Positions 18,115 to 26,677 of a stretch of 64,000 nucleotides of DNA are shown piece by piece. The notes beneath the pieces are model-generated. The model was not told the origin of the DNA, searched no databases, and was given only the letters and a program-made list of their open reading frames with translations. The DNA lies in contig NZ_JAMBOE010000003.1 of NCBI RefSeq assembly GCF_023715465.1, forward strand, positions 558,001 through 622,000, in the 5' to 3' direction. Source of the stretch: Paenibacillus macerans (GTDB lineage Bacteria; Bacillota; Bacilli; Paenibacillales; Paenibacillaceae). Position numbers and translations under genes: made by a program. The first letter of the stretch is position 1; every line of letters begins with the position of its first letter.

Positions 18115-18696
18115 ATGCAGCTTGACCGCCTCGTTCATTTTCATAAAGCCGTCGGGGACGTCACCCGCATCCGGATCATCGCGCTGCTTCAAAGCGGGCC
18201 GCTTCACGGCCAGGCGCTCGCCGGAAAATTGGGCGTTACGCCGCCGACGATTACTCATCACGTCACAAAGCTTCGGGAAGCCGATTTGATTTATGAGCGC
18301 CGGGACAAAAATACGATTTATTTTTATCTGAATGAAAAAAGCTTAGCCCAGCAGGCCCAGGCCATTCTGAATGTCGGCAAAACGCTGCCCGCGGCGGCCG
18401 ACGGCAAACACGATGAAGCGCAGCGGAAAGCGTCCGTCGAAAGCAGCTTCTTCAACAAGGACAGCACGTTAAAGCATCTGCCTGCGCAGCGCAAGAAAAA
18501 GCTGGTTGTGCTCGAACGCCTCATCAAAGGTTTGGAGCCTCGCCGCAAATATACGGAGAAGGAGATCAACGAGTACATCCGGAAGTTTCACGACGATTTT
18601 GCGACCATCCGCCGCGAGTTTATCATGAACCACTATATGTACCGGGAAAACGGCATCTACGAGCTAAACCCTCCGGAAATGTGGGGAAAAAGCTAA
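18115..18696 (+). CDS. ArsR-family regulator with C-terminal DUF2087 domain
   Basis: 193 residues. The N-terminal winged helix-turn-helix at about 5-85 (GDVTRIRIIALLQSG, TPPTITHHVTKLREADLI, RRDKNTIYFYL) is of ArsR type; the C-terminal part from about 115 to 185 (LVVLERLIKGLEPRRKYTEKEIN, DFATIRREFI) matches DUF2087, often found with such domains. There is no cysteine metal site in the recognition region, so metal sensing is unlikely. It probably represses itself and the MFS gene 220 bases downstream through AATTAGAT sites. The ligand is unknown. Confidence 0.85.
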   Translation: MQLDRLVHFHKAVGDVTRIRIIALLQSGPLHGQALAGKLGVTPPTITHHVTKLREADLIYERRDKNTIYFYLNEKSLAQQAQAILNVGKTLPAAADGKHDEAQRKASVESSFFNKDSTLKHLPAQRKKKLVVLERLIKGLEPRRKYTEKEINEYIRKFHDDFATIRREFIMNHYMYRENGIYELNPPEMWGKS

Positions 18697-18850
18697 AACC
18701 GCCGAGCGGCGCAAATTACCGGAAGCTGGCCGGACCGCAGGCATGAAAAGCTTGGCGGCTATAGTCAATCTCACAATAACGATTTTGGCCGGTAATGCGG
18801 TAGCGGACGTACTTAGGACGCCTGGCCGCATGGCCTTTTTTTTGCCCAAC

Positions 18851-18875
18851 AAATTAGATGAATGTCAAATTAGAT
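18851..18875. promoter_or_regulatory. Candidate operator: two direct AAATTAGAT boxes before the MFS gene
   Basis: AAATTAGAT at 18851-18859 and again at 18867-18875, the same half-site as in the ArsR promoter palindrome, 41 bases ahead of the MFS start codon. Confidence 0.5.
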
Positions 18876-18915
18876 TGCTACCTTATTTCTGCTTGCGAAG
18901 GAGTCTGATATAAAA

Positions 18916-20226
18916 ATGAAACACAAGCATATGCTGCGTGAAGAAAAACAATACGCGCGGCTGTTCACCGCCGGAATCGTGAACGGCATCGGAGACCGCT
19001 TCAGCCAGGTGGCTGTTCTTGGAATATTGCTGTCGCTGACGGGATCAGGTTTGGCCGTCGGCATTACTTTTGCCATTCGCCTGATTCCCTATCTGCTGTT
19101 CGGGCCGCTGGGAGGGATGCTCGCCGACCGCTTTTCCAAAAAATCGATCATGATCTTTACGGATATCGCCCGTTTTTTCTTTGCCTTGACTCCGCTGCTG
19201 GTCCGTCATGCGGACGATATATGGATCATTTACGTCAGCTCGTTTGTTCTGTCAGCCGGCGAGGCCCTGTATGCTCCCGCTCGAATGTCCGTTATTCCCC
19301 GCTTGGTCCGCCGGGAGAACCTTCTGGCCGTCAACAGCTTGGAGCAGGCGATGGTCGGTTACGTGCTGATCGGCGGCTCCGTGACCGGTGGGTTCGTTTC
19401 CGCCTTGATCGGTGGCCAGGCGTCGTTTGTGCTGAACGCTCTGACTTTTCTCGCTTCGGCTTTGCTTTTGTCCGGATTGGATCTCTCCCGGGAGCCCAGA
19501 CGGTCTACGGAAGCACGCGGCTCGGATGCGTCGTCCGGGCTTCCGGACGGGGCGTTCACAGAGGCAAGCGCAGAGCCCTCGCCGTCCATCCCCGAGCCCC
19601 AAAGCACCCACCCGGGAGCGCTTCGCCAGCTGCTATCCCGTTCGTTGTATTTGCGGCTGATGATCATCGTGTTTGCCATTTGGCCGCTCGGCGACGGGAC
19701 GATTAACATTTTGATCAGCGTTTACGCGGCGGAAGTGTTTCATATGGGAGAGATCGGCATCGGCTTACTGTACGGCGCTTTAGGGATCGGTCTTGTGGCG
19801 GGCTCGAAAATCACCGGCAAAATCGGCCGGCGCATGGAAACGGTGGCAATATACGCCCTGCTGCTGGAAGGGGCGATCCATATGCTGATCAGCCAAAGCC
19901 CCGTTTTTGTGCTCGCTCTGATCCTGATGGTCGGCTCGGCCATGGTGTCCAGCATCGGCAACGCCTGCAATGAAACGGTTTTGATGAAGACGGTTCCCGC
20001 CGGCTGGCAAGGTCGCTTCTTCGGCACGCTGGCCGCCCTGCAAAATGCAATCATGGGGGTATCCATGTTGTTGGCCGGGTTTCTTCTGGACTTCGCGGCT
20101 CCCAGGTCCCTTGGGCTTGCTGCCGGAATTTTATTTACGTTGTTGGGAGCCGGAACAGGAATCGTCTGGGCCGTGTCCCCATCCCGGCAGGCTCGTATGC
20201 CCATAAAATCGGAAATTGAACCATAG
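18916..20226 (+). CDS. MFS exporter
   Basis: 436 residues, about twelve membrane helices. The motif-A-like loop GGMLADRFSKKS lies between helices 2 and 3, and the N-terminal part resembles drug or siderophore exporters of the major facilitator superfamily. The central cytoplasmic loop (about residues 195-240) is long and rich in Ser, Glu and Pro. It follows the ArsR gene and shares its putative operator, so it is likely induced by the ligand that releases ArsR. The upstream ribosome binding site is weak (AAGGAGTCTGATATAAAA). Confidence 0.85.
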   Translation: MKHKHMLREEKQYARLFTAGIVNGIGDRFSQVAVLGILLSLTGSGLAVGITFAIRLIPYLLFGPLGGMLADRFSKKSIMIFTDIARFFFALTPLLVRHADDIWIIYVSSFVLSAGEALYAPARMSVIPRLVRRENLLAVNSLEQAMVGYVLIGGSVTGGFVSALIGGQASFVLNALTFLASALLLSGLDLSREPRRSTEARGSDASSGLPDGAFTEASAEPSPSIPEPQSTHPGALRQLLSRSLYLRLMIIVFAIWPLGDGTINILISVYAAEVFHMGEIGIGLLYGALGIGLVAGSKITGKIGRRMETVAIYALLLEGAIHMLISQSPVFVLALILMVGSAMVSSIGNACNETVLMKTVPAGWQGRFFGTLAALQNAIMGVSMLLAGFLLDFAAPRSLGLAAGILFTLLGAGTGIVWAVSPSRQARMPIKSEIEP

Positions 20227-20339
20227 TCATGGAGTTTGATGAAGCAAACCTTGAAACGTCCCGAGTCACTTTGAATATAGCGGAACTTTACCGTGAATCT
20301 GGATGCCGCGTATGGGATAATATGGTAGAAGCACTTATA

Positions 20340-20553
20340 GAGGTAGTTCAAAAAGTCAGCTTTTGATCACGAAGCAAGAACATGGAGCGTATTCGGCATC
20401 GAACCTTGAATTCAGCCGGGCCTTCCGGTGCTCACGTACCCAAAACGGCACGCTCCGCTCCTCAGTCCTTAGCTTCATCCGACCTAAAGCGTTTTGAAAA
20501 AACGCACTTCGGAAGCATACGCTTCGGTGCTGAAAAGCCGACTTTTTGAACTC
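20340..20553. repeat. MITE-like element copy 3 (inverted orientation)
   Basis: 214 bases from GAGGTAGTTCAAAAAGTC to GACTTTTTGAACTCGCTC, opposite in orientation to the copies at 8118 and 28781. It ends about 20 bases before the ribosome binding site of the GNAT gene. Confidence 0.85.
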
Positions 20554-20585
20554 GCTCTTATAAAAACTAAGAGGAGGCAGATCAT

Positions 20586-21572
20586 TTGCCGAAGTTTACG
20601 ATTCGCAAAATGGAGCGGCCTTACGATTTTTCGCAAGTAGCACCGCTGCTGAATTTCATTTGGTCCGAGCCAACGACGGCTGAACTGTTGAAGGAAGAAG
20701 AGGACAAAATCCCCCCGGGGAAGCTGCATTACAACGAGGAAGGCGAGCTTATGGGCTGGGATCGCCCAAAATGGGTGGCTGAAAACGAAGACGGGCTCAT
20801 CATCGGTTATGCACACGCGTGGCGGGCCCCTTGGTCGGACCCGGGGACTTTGATCCATACCGTTGTCGTGCATCCGGAAAAACGCGGGAACGGAGTTGGC
20901 CGGGCTTTGTACGATGCGCTTTTGCGGTGGTCCGTTGAAGTCAAGGCCTCCCGCCTGATCAGCTTCATTCAGGAGAACGATCAGGAAGGAATTGCTTTTG
21001 CGAACCGGCGCGGCTACACCAAGGAACGGCATACCTTTGAATCCGTCCTGGACCTGTCGGCGTATAACAACGATAAGCTGTTCGAGTCGATCAAGGCTGC
21101 TGAGCAAACCGGGATCCGATTCGCTACGCTGGCGGAGGAGCCGGGAGAAGCAAGCGAGAGAAAACTATATGAGCTGTATAAGGATACGCATCCGGACATT
21201 CCCGGATTCTCCGGCGACTTTCCCTGGTTCGAGGAATGGAAAAAATGGAGCATCGAGCAGCCCGGCGTACGTCCGGAGTGGATCCATATCGCCCAGGACG
21301 GCGATCGTTTCGTGGGAGTCGTTACGCTGCAGCAGAACGAACAGACGCAGGCGATGTATCACGAGTATACCGGCGTGCTTCGGGAATACCGCGGACGCCG
21401 GATTGCACTTGCCCTCAAGATGCTTGGCATCCAAACGGCACGCGCCTGCGGGGTTCCCTATTTAAAAACGCACAACGACTCCATGAACGGCCCAATGCTG
21501 CACATTAATCGCGACCTGATCGGTTTCCGGGCGGAGCCGGGAAATTACAAGATGGTGTGCGAGCTACAGTGA
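20586..21572 (+). CDS. GNAT-family N-acetyltransferase with two GNAT domains
   Basis: 328 residues. The first GNAT domain (about 1-155) has the acetyl-CoA loop RGNGVGRALYDALL, the second (about 165-328) has YRGRRIALALKMLGI. The TTG start is supported by AGAGGAGG eight bases upstream. Tandem GNAT proteins of this type acetylate small amines or antibiotics in some cases; no substrate can be assigned here. A MITE-like element ends close to its ribosome binding site, so its transcription may start within the element. Confidence 0.85.
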   Translation: MPKFTIRKMERPYDFSQVAPLLNFIWSEPTTAELLKEEEDKIPPGKLHYNEEGELMGWDRPKWVAENEDGLIIGYAHAWRAPWSDPGTLIHTVVVHPEKRGNGVGRALYDALLRWSVEVKASRLISFIQENDQEGIAFANRRGYTKERHTFESVLDLSAYNNDKLFESIKAAEQTGIRFATLAEEPGEASERKLYELYKDTHPDIPGFSGDFPWFEEWKKWSIEQPGVRPEWIHIAQDGDRFVGVVTLQQNEQTQAMYHEYTGVLREYRGRRIALALKMLGIQTARACGVPYLKTHNDSMNGPMLHINRDLIGFRAEPGNYKMVCELQ

Positions 21573-21702
21573 GAGCTTGGCCTGCATTTTTGAAGTTATA
21601 TCGCGGCTAGTAGAATGATCCGGAAATCATATGGCTTATCTGCGGACAGGGGCCATGGATCACTTTGTTCTATATTAGTCTTGTGCTCAGTATCGCCCCC
21701 AT

Positions 21703-21895
21703 AAAATAGAGGAACTTTAGGGCCTTATTTTCCAAATTTGAGCCTATTCATCACCATAGGGGAACTTTTGGGTCTTATTTTCGATGAACAGGTCGAAAAT
21801 GCTGCCTTTCGCCACTAAATCGTGAAAATAGCGCCATAAAATTCCTCTATTTCACGCAACATGGGGGACATCGGCTGAAATAGCGCCCCTTTTTT
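21703..21895. repeat. Intergenic repeat family C (AATAGAGGAA / CTTATTTT units), locus 1
   Basis: The 425-base gap holds units such as AATAGAGGAACTTTAGGG, GGAACTTTTGGGTCTTATTTT and the inverted AAATTCCTCTATTTCACG. Related units lie at 36828-37032. No gene seen. Confidence 0.7.
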
Positions 21896-21998
21896 CCTTT
21901 ATGTTGTCACCCAGGATTTTCAATAGACTATTTTGCCGTTTTCTCAAGTCTTCACTTGCCATCATGCTAACGTTATTTTCAGAATCGTCTACTAATCG

Positions 21999-22823
21999 CT
22001 AATCGCCCATTTCCCGTGTAATTCCCAAGCAATATTTTTCCAGTGCCAGTTTAACGCCATCTTCGTTGTTGGAAGCCGTTACGGCATCGGCCGCGGCTTT
22101 GACCTCCTGCGGGGAATTGTCCATGGCCACGCCAAGCCCGGCGAAAGTGAGCATCGTTAAATCGTTATAATAATTGCCGATGGCCATGACGTTTTCCGCC
22201 GGAACGCCTCGCTTTTCCGCCAGCTTTTGCAGCGCAGCGCCTTTAGAAGCATCCTTATGCATCAAATCGATGAAAAAATCGCCGCTGCGCAGCATGTTTA
22301 ACTCCTGCGGCCATTCGCTCCATTCCGCAAACACGCGGTCGAGCTCCTCCATTTCCCCCGAAACGGTTAGTTTGACGATCGGCTCGCGCAGATCGGCCCA
22401 AGCCGGAAGATCCTGCGGCACTACAAAAAATTTGCTGTAGATATCCAGCACTTCCTGGCTCAAGCGGGATGCTCCTTCCACGTATACGGTAAACGTCGTA
22501 TTGATGTCGAAATGCACTTTATGCTTGCGGCAATACTCCATATATGGCTCCAGCACTTGCCGGTCAAGCGCAAACTCATGGACGGCTTCCTCCGTCCGCA
22601 CGTCGACCGTGACCGCGCCGTTATGTGTAATGACATACCCCTCCAGGCCGATCCGGTGCATAAAAGGGAGCGAACTGAGCGGAGCCCGTCCGGTGCACAG
22701 CACGAATTCCGCGCCTTGATCGGCAATGGCCCGAATCGTTTCCATCGTGCCCGGCGTCAATTCGTGGTCATCGTTCAGCAAAGTTCCGTCTACATCCAAA
22801 GCGATTAGTTTGTATTTTATCAT
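21999..22823 (-). CDS. HAD-family Cof-type sugar phosphatase
   Basis: 274 residues. Motif I is DVDGTLLND with the nucleophile Asp; motif II is CTGRAP; motifs III and IV are DASKGAALQKL and GNYYNDLTML. A type IIB cap sits between them, as in Cof/YidA-type phosphatases that act on sugar phosphates or flavin and pyridoxal phosphates. The ATG at 22823 was chosen because GAAAGGA stands at correct distance; a TTG six codons earlier lacks one. It is a single-gene unit, with a hairpin-rich repeat array upstream. The substrate is unknown. Confidence 0.88.
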   Translation of the reverse strand: MIKYKLIALDVDGTLLNDDHELTPGTMETIRAIADQGAEFVLCTGRAPLSSLPFMHRIGLEGYVITHNGAVTVDVRTEEAVHEFALDRQVLEPYMEYCRKHKVHFDINTTFTVYVEGASRLSQEVLDIYSKFFVVPQDLPAWADLREPIVKLTVSGEMEELDRVFAEWSEWPQELNMLRSGDFFIDLMHKDASKGAALQKLAEKRGVPAENVMAIGNYYNDLTMLTFAGLGVAMDNSPQEVKAAADAVTASNNEDGVKLALEKYCLGITREMGD

Positions 22824-22861
22824 TGTCATTTCCTTTCTCAACGGGTCTCATCCCTCCCAAA

Positions 22862-23338
22862 CCCTCCCTTACCGTAAGGGAGGGCCCCAAGGGCCTGCTG
22901 CCCTTTGGATACCCGCAAACTGGACTAACGTGGGAGCTGCAGAGGCGCTCCTGCGGCTGTTCCCTGCGGGAATGCGCCTGGCTGCGTGCGTGGAACGCTT
23001 TTCCCCCTTCGGGTACGTCTTACTTGGGGCGCTCCCGGGTTACCTGGAAACACGCTGCAGGCACTGCTGCTTTCGCACGCACCCGGGTAACTATGTGGAA
23101 GGCAGCCGCTTGTCGCCCTTCGGGCACGCTCTGCTTTTAGCGCTCCTGCGGGGGGTGGGGATTGCTGCGTAGGCTGTTTTTACTGCAACGTTCGTGCCTG
23201 GGAGCCGCTCTCCCTTCGGGATTCGCTCTACTTCGGCGCAAGGCTCTGGCTTGTTTGTGCTACTTGTGGTGGGTTATCCGGTTCCTTCGTGCTTGCACCC
23301 GCTCTCCCTGCGGGATTCACTCTACTTCGACGCAAAGC
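22862..23338. repeat. GC-rich hairpin array (CCCTTCGGG-type loops)
   Basis: A gene-free stretch of about 480 bases. It begins with the palindrome CCCTCCCTTACCGTAAGGGAGGG and then shows hairpins with CCC/GGG stems near 22966, 23009, 23119, 23216 and 23310, most with TTCG or TGCG loops, embedded in similar text (GCTCTCCCTTCGGGATTCGC and GCTCTCCCTGCGGGATTCAC). Open frames across it have no ribosome binding site and repeat their own sequence, so I do not regard it as coding. Confidence 0.65.
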
Positions 23339-23343
23339 AATAG

Positions 23344-24099
23344 CTACTTTTTATATGCTTTCAAGACAGCCAGCTCGGCTTCGGTCAGCTCGCGGAAGGC
23401 GCCCATGGGGAGCGATTCGTCGAGGGCGAGCGGGCCCATGGAAATGCGCTTTAAGTAAGTGACTTTGGAGCCGACGGCTTCGAACATTCGCTTGACTTGG
23501 TGGAACTTGCCTTCGGAAATGGTGAGCTGTATGCGCGAAGTTTGGGTGCCGTCGGCGAGTGTTTGCCGCTCAAGGACGTCGAGCTCGGCGGGCAGGGTGA
23601 CGTAGCCGTCATCGAGTTCGACGCCTTGTTTGAAGCGCTGGGCTTCTTCGTCCCCGACGTGGCCGTCGACGATGGCCTCGTAGGTTTTGGGGACGTGCTT
23701 GCGCGGGGACAGCAGGTCATGGGCCAGCCTGCCGTCGTTGGTGAGCAGCAGCAGGCCTTCGGTGTCTTTGTCCAAACGGCCGACGGGAAACGGGTCGAAG
23801 GCGCGAAATTCGTCCGGCAGCAAGTCGAGCACGGTTTTTTGCCGGAGGTCCTCGGTGGCGGAAATGACGCCGGGCGGCTTATGCAGCATTAAATAAACGA
23901 ATTCCCGGTATACGGTTCGTTCTCCGTCGAGCTCGATGACGTCCCCGTAGGGGTCGCATTGTGCGCCGCTATCTTTGACGACTGCGCCGTTTCGGGTCAC
24001 CCGGCCTTGCTTTACGAGCTTTTTGATTTCGGCTCGCGAGCCGTATCCGAGATGCCCCAGGATTTTGTCGAGTCTTTGCGTTTTTTTGCCCGTACTCAT
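23344..24099 (-). CDS. RsuA/RluB-family rRNA pseudouridine synthase
   Basis: 251 residues. An N-terminal S4 RNA-binding domain (RLDKILGHLGYGSRAEIKKL) precedes the catalytic domain with the active-site Asp110 in VGRLDKDTEGLL. RsuA enzymes modify U516 of 16S rRNA and RluB/RluE act on 23S rRNA; length and S4 domain fit RsuA. The start lies four bases after the stop of the RsmF-like gene, so two rRNA-modifying enzymes form one operon. AGGTGG precedes the ATG. Confidence 0.9.
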   Translation of the reverse strand: MSTGKKTQRLDKILGHLGYGSRAEIKKLVKQGRVTRNGAVVKDSGAQCDPYGDVIELDGERTVYREFVYLMLHKPPGVISATEDLRQKTVLDLLPDEFRAFDPFPVGRLDKDTEGLLLLTNDGRLAHDLLSPRKHVPKTYEAIVDGHVGDEEAQRFKQGVELDDGYVTLPAELDVLERQTLADGTQTSRIQLTISEGKFHQVKRMFEAVGSKVTYLKRISMGPLALDESLPMGAFRELTEAELAVLKAYKK

Positions 24100-24102
24100 T
24101 CG

Positions 24103-25662
24103 TTATGTCCACCTCCAGCCGGCCGGATACTCATTTTTGAGCAGGCCGTTTTGCCATTTGCCCCAACCGAGGGAATAACCGTCCACCGTGACGAGCACAT
24201 AACCTTTCGGATCAACCCCATCAGGGGTATGAACTCGAGAGGCATCGATTTCCAGTGTTTCCCCTTTCAAATAACGGACGGCCTCCCCGTCGTCGACGGA
24301 CAAATCAAGCGTTCTAACTGCCTCAGCAGGTGCCAGCGCCGTAGCCAGCGGATGCCCTGGAGTAAACCTGCCGTTTTTGACCGTGCCGACATACCAGCCC
24401 GGGCGTACAACCTTTAGCCCGTCCAGCTGTTCTTTGGCGACCGGCGAAAGGTATACGTTCCCGCCAAACGTCAGCGGCGTCCCGGGCAGCTCGGCCCGCA
24501 AATGCTCAGCGGCAAAAGCGCGCCAGATGTCCAGCATCTCCCGTTCGCCTGAGCTTTTTTTGTCCGTACCGGACGCCTGCCGGGAACGCAACGAAGGGCG
24601 AGCCGCCGCTCTGTCGCGCAACCTTCCGTCACGCTCCGAAGTTATGAGCTCAGGTCCCGCCGAATGGGCCGGCAAGCCGGCTTGTTCGCTTTTTTGCTCC
24701 AATACCGCGACAAAATGCCCTTCGCCTTCCACTTGATGGGGCCACAATCTGCCGCAGCCGGCGGTTTGCTTTTTGATTTCTTCAGGGACCGAAGCCATAA
24801 CGCCCCCGTCTTTGCCGTCTAGCCAATCCAGCCATTCCGGCCGTCCCGGGGAAATGCCGGTGTTCCGCGGCACGAGCACAACCTCGAAGTCCGGGTTCCC
24901 CAGCAAAAATTCCGCGATCATCGCCTCGTTCTCTTCCGGCGCAAACGTGCAGGTGGAGTAAACGATCCTGCCGCCGGGCGCCAGCATTGCCGCCGCCGTT
25001 TTCAGAATATCCCGCTGCATGACCGTACATTTCTCAATTGAATGCCGTTCCCACTGCCGGGCCATGTCTTCATCCTTACGAAACATGCCTTCGCCCGAAC
25101 ACGGAGCATCGATCAGGATTTTGTCAAAATAATGCGGAAAAGCCCGGGCGATCCGCTCTGGCGATTCGTTCAGCACCACCGCGTTCCGTACGCCGTAGAG
25201 CTCGATGTTTTTGGCCAAGGCCTTCGTCCGCTCCGCATGGATATCGTTGGTGACGAGCGCGCCTGTGCCGTTTAGACGGGCCGCGATTTGCGTCGACTTG
25301 CCGCCCGGAGCCGCGCATAAATCGAGCACCCGGTCCCCTTCCGAGACGTTCAGCAGCCCCGCCGGCGCCATCGCGCTCGGCTCCTGTATGTAATACATCC
25401 CGGCATGGTAGTACGGGTGCTTGCCGGGCTTAACCTGTTCATCCACATAAAAGCCCGCCTCGCACCACGGAATCGGACGAAGCGCAAACGGCGACAGCTT
25501 CAGGAACGAGTCCGGGCCGATTTTTAGCGTATTGACGCGGATCCCCGCATGCCTGGGATCGTCATAGGAGGCCAGGAACGCCTCAAACTCATCTCCAAGC
25601 AGCTCCCGCATTCTATCCAGAAAAACGCTCGGTAGTTGCACCGTCATTTTCGTACCATCCAT
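24103..25662 (-). CDS. rsmF: RsmF-like rRNA (cytosine-C5) methyltransferase, paralogue 2
   Basis: 519 residues. It is collinear with the protein at 15993: SAM motif DLCAAPGGKS at 114-123, Cys188 in DAPCSGEGMFRKDE, Cys238 in YSTCTF, and a C-terminal RsmF/PUA-like part ending LGWGKWQNGLLKNEYPAGW. Its linker (about 330-385) is shorter and not Gly-rich. It is first in an operon with the RsuA-like gene. The start is uncertain; an ATG five codons later (25647) is equally possible, as neither has a strong ribosome binding site. Two copies of this family within 10 kb suggest different targets or an old duplication. Confidence 0.88.
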   Translation of the reverse strand: MDGTKMTVQLPSVFLDRMRELLGDEFEAFLASYDDPRHAGIRVNTLKIGPDSFLKLSPFALRPIPWCEAGFYVDEQVKPGKHPYYHAGMYYIQEPSAMAPAGLLNVSEGDRVLDLCAAPGGKSTQIAARLNGTGALVTNDIHAERTKALAKNIELYGVRNAVVLNESPERIARAFPHYFDKILIDAPCSGEGMFRKDEDMARQWERHSIEKCTVMQRDILKTAAAMLAPGGRIVYSTCTFAPEENEAMIAEFLLGNPDFEVVLVPRNTGISPGRPEWLDWLDGKDGGVMASVPEEIKKQTAGCGRLWPHQVEGEGHFVAVLEQKSEQAGLPAHSAGPELITSERDGRLRDRAAARPSLRSRQASGTDKKSSGEREMLDIWRAFAAEHLRAELPGTPLTFGGNVYLSPVAKEQLDGLKVVRPGWYVGTVKNGRFTPGHPLATALAPAEAVRTLDLSVDDGEAVRYLKGETLEIDASRVHTPDGVDPKGYVLVTVDGYSLGWGKWQNGLLKNEYPAGWRWT

Positions 25663-25774
25663 TCTTTAGAACTCTTAATGAAAAACAACGCTATTGTACC
25701 ACATGTCCCCCATTTCCGGGAAACGCCCGTGTCCCCATAACAGAGGCGCAAATCGTGTTCTTCCATAGCCTCCC

Positions 25775-25958
25775 ATTGGATAAAATCCATTAGATTGATG
25801 AAAATGGAACGCCATTTTGAACTCTCATTGGAAAAAATCCAATAGAATTCGCTCAAATCGCCCGTTTTGCCCCTTGCGCAGCCTAGTCTATTGGAAAAAA
25901 TCCAATCACGCAGCTGTATTTTCCAATCAATTTCCATTTCTACTGGATATATCCAACC
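25775..25958. repeat. Intergenic repeat family D (TTGGAAAAAATCCAATAG), locus 2
   Basis: Four ATTGGA...TCCAAT hairpin units with the same spacers as at 17813. They fill the centre of the gap between the second RsmF-like gene and DUF309. The rest of the gap (25960-26150) shows nothing recognisable. Confidence 0.85.
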
Positions 25959-26151
25959 AGAGCATTGGGTCACGCCGCGGGAACCTGTCACTCAACGATA
26001 TCGGCCGGCTGTCTTTAGCCACCGCCAATATCAGCTTATAGTTCGCCGTCCACCAGAATTTGCCTCCTCCCAGAATCATCAGAGCCGCCGGTCTCTCCTC
26101 ACGCCAAAGTCCCCTGCCCCCAGCTCGTCCAGTTTGCCGGAAACGGCAAAA

Positions 26152-26178
26152 GCCCGCTCCTATACAAAAGAGGCGGGC
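26152..26178 (-). terminator. Rho-independent terminator of the relQ operon
   Basis: On the minus strand GCCCGCCTC pairs with GGAGCGGGC and is followed by TTTT. Confidence 0.75.
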
Positions 26179-26185
26179 CTCAAAA

Positions 26186-26677
26186 TCAGCCGTTTAATTC
26201 CCGTTGTCGCTCTTCCAGCTTTAGCCGGCGTTCCTCATGTTTATCGCCTCGCTGCGGCTTGCGCCGCTGCGGGACGTTTGGGGCGATCGCCTCCGCCGCT
26301 TGCTCCACGGCGTCATGCAGCGCCGGATCGACAATATCAATCGTTAAATCATAATACGCAAAAAAACGGACTTGGCCGGGTTCCAAAGCTTCCGTATAAG
26401 CCGCCGTCTCCCTACGCAGCTTGCCGAGGTTGATCCCCAGCGCCCCTTCCGGATACGGCGCGAGCCGTTCCAGCGCCGACAGCAGCATTTTCCGGCCGCC
26501 CGAAACGTTTCCGCTTCGCGCATGGAACAGCCCGACCGCTACTTGCAGCAGCCCTTTGTACAGCGGATCGTGATCCCGCTCCAGCCATAGCTCCTCCAGC
26601 ACCTCATGGCACTCGAAGTAATCGCGGTCCCGGTTAAAATAAACCAGATACGCCACATACAGCGGCTCATAGCTCAT
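26186..26677 (-). CDS. DUF309-domain protein
   Basis: 163 residues. The N-terminal helical domain has the family pattern YFNRDRDYFECHEVLEELW and LYKGLLQVAVGLFHARSGN, with a His-Glu pair that may bind a ligand; the family's role is unknown. The C-terminal tail after about residue 130 is charged and probably disordered. It overlaps the end of relQ by 11 bases, so both are made from one message. No direct link between DUF309 and alarmone signalling is established. Confidence 0.85.
   Translation of the reverse strand: MSYEPLYVAYLVYFNRDRDYFECHEVLEELWLERDHDPLYKGLLQVAVGLFHARSGNVSGGRKMLLSALERLAPYPEGALGINLGKLRRETAAYTEALEPGQVRFFAYYDLTIDIVDPALHDAVEQAAEAIAPNVPQRRKPQRGDKHEERRLKLEERQRELNG

Noticed and set aside
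18822..18843. GGCCGCATGGCC followed by eight T as a terminator after the ArsR gene
   Set aside because: The stem is only four base pairs; it may contribute but I do not list it as a terminator.
22726..23172. Plus-strand open frame across the hairpin array
   Set aside because: It repeats phrases like SPFGHALLLALL because the DNA repeats, has no start signal, and begins antisense to the HAD gene.
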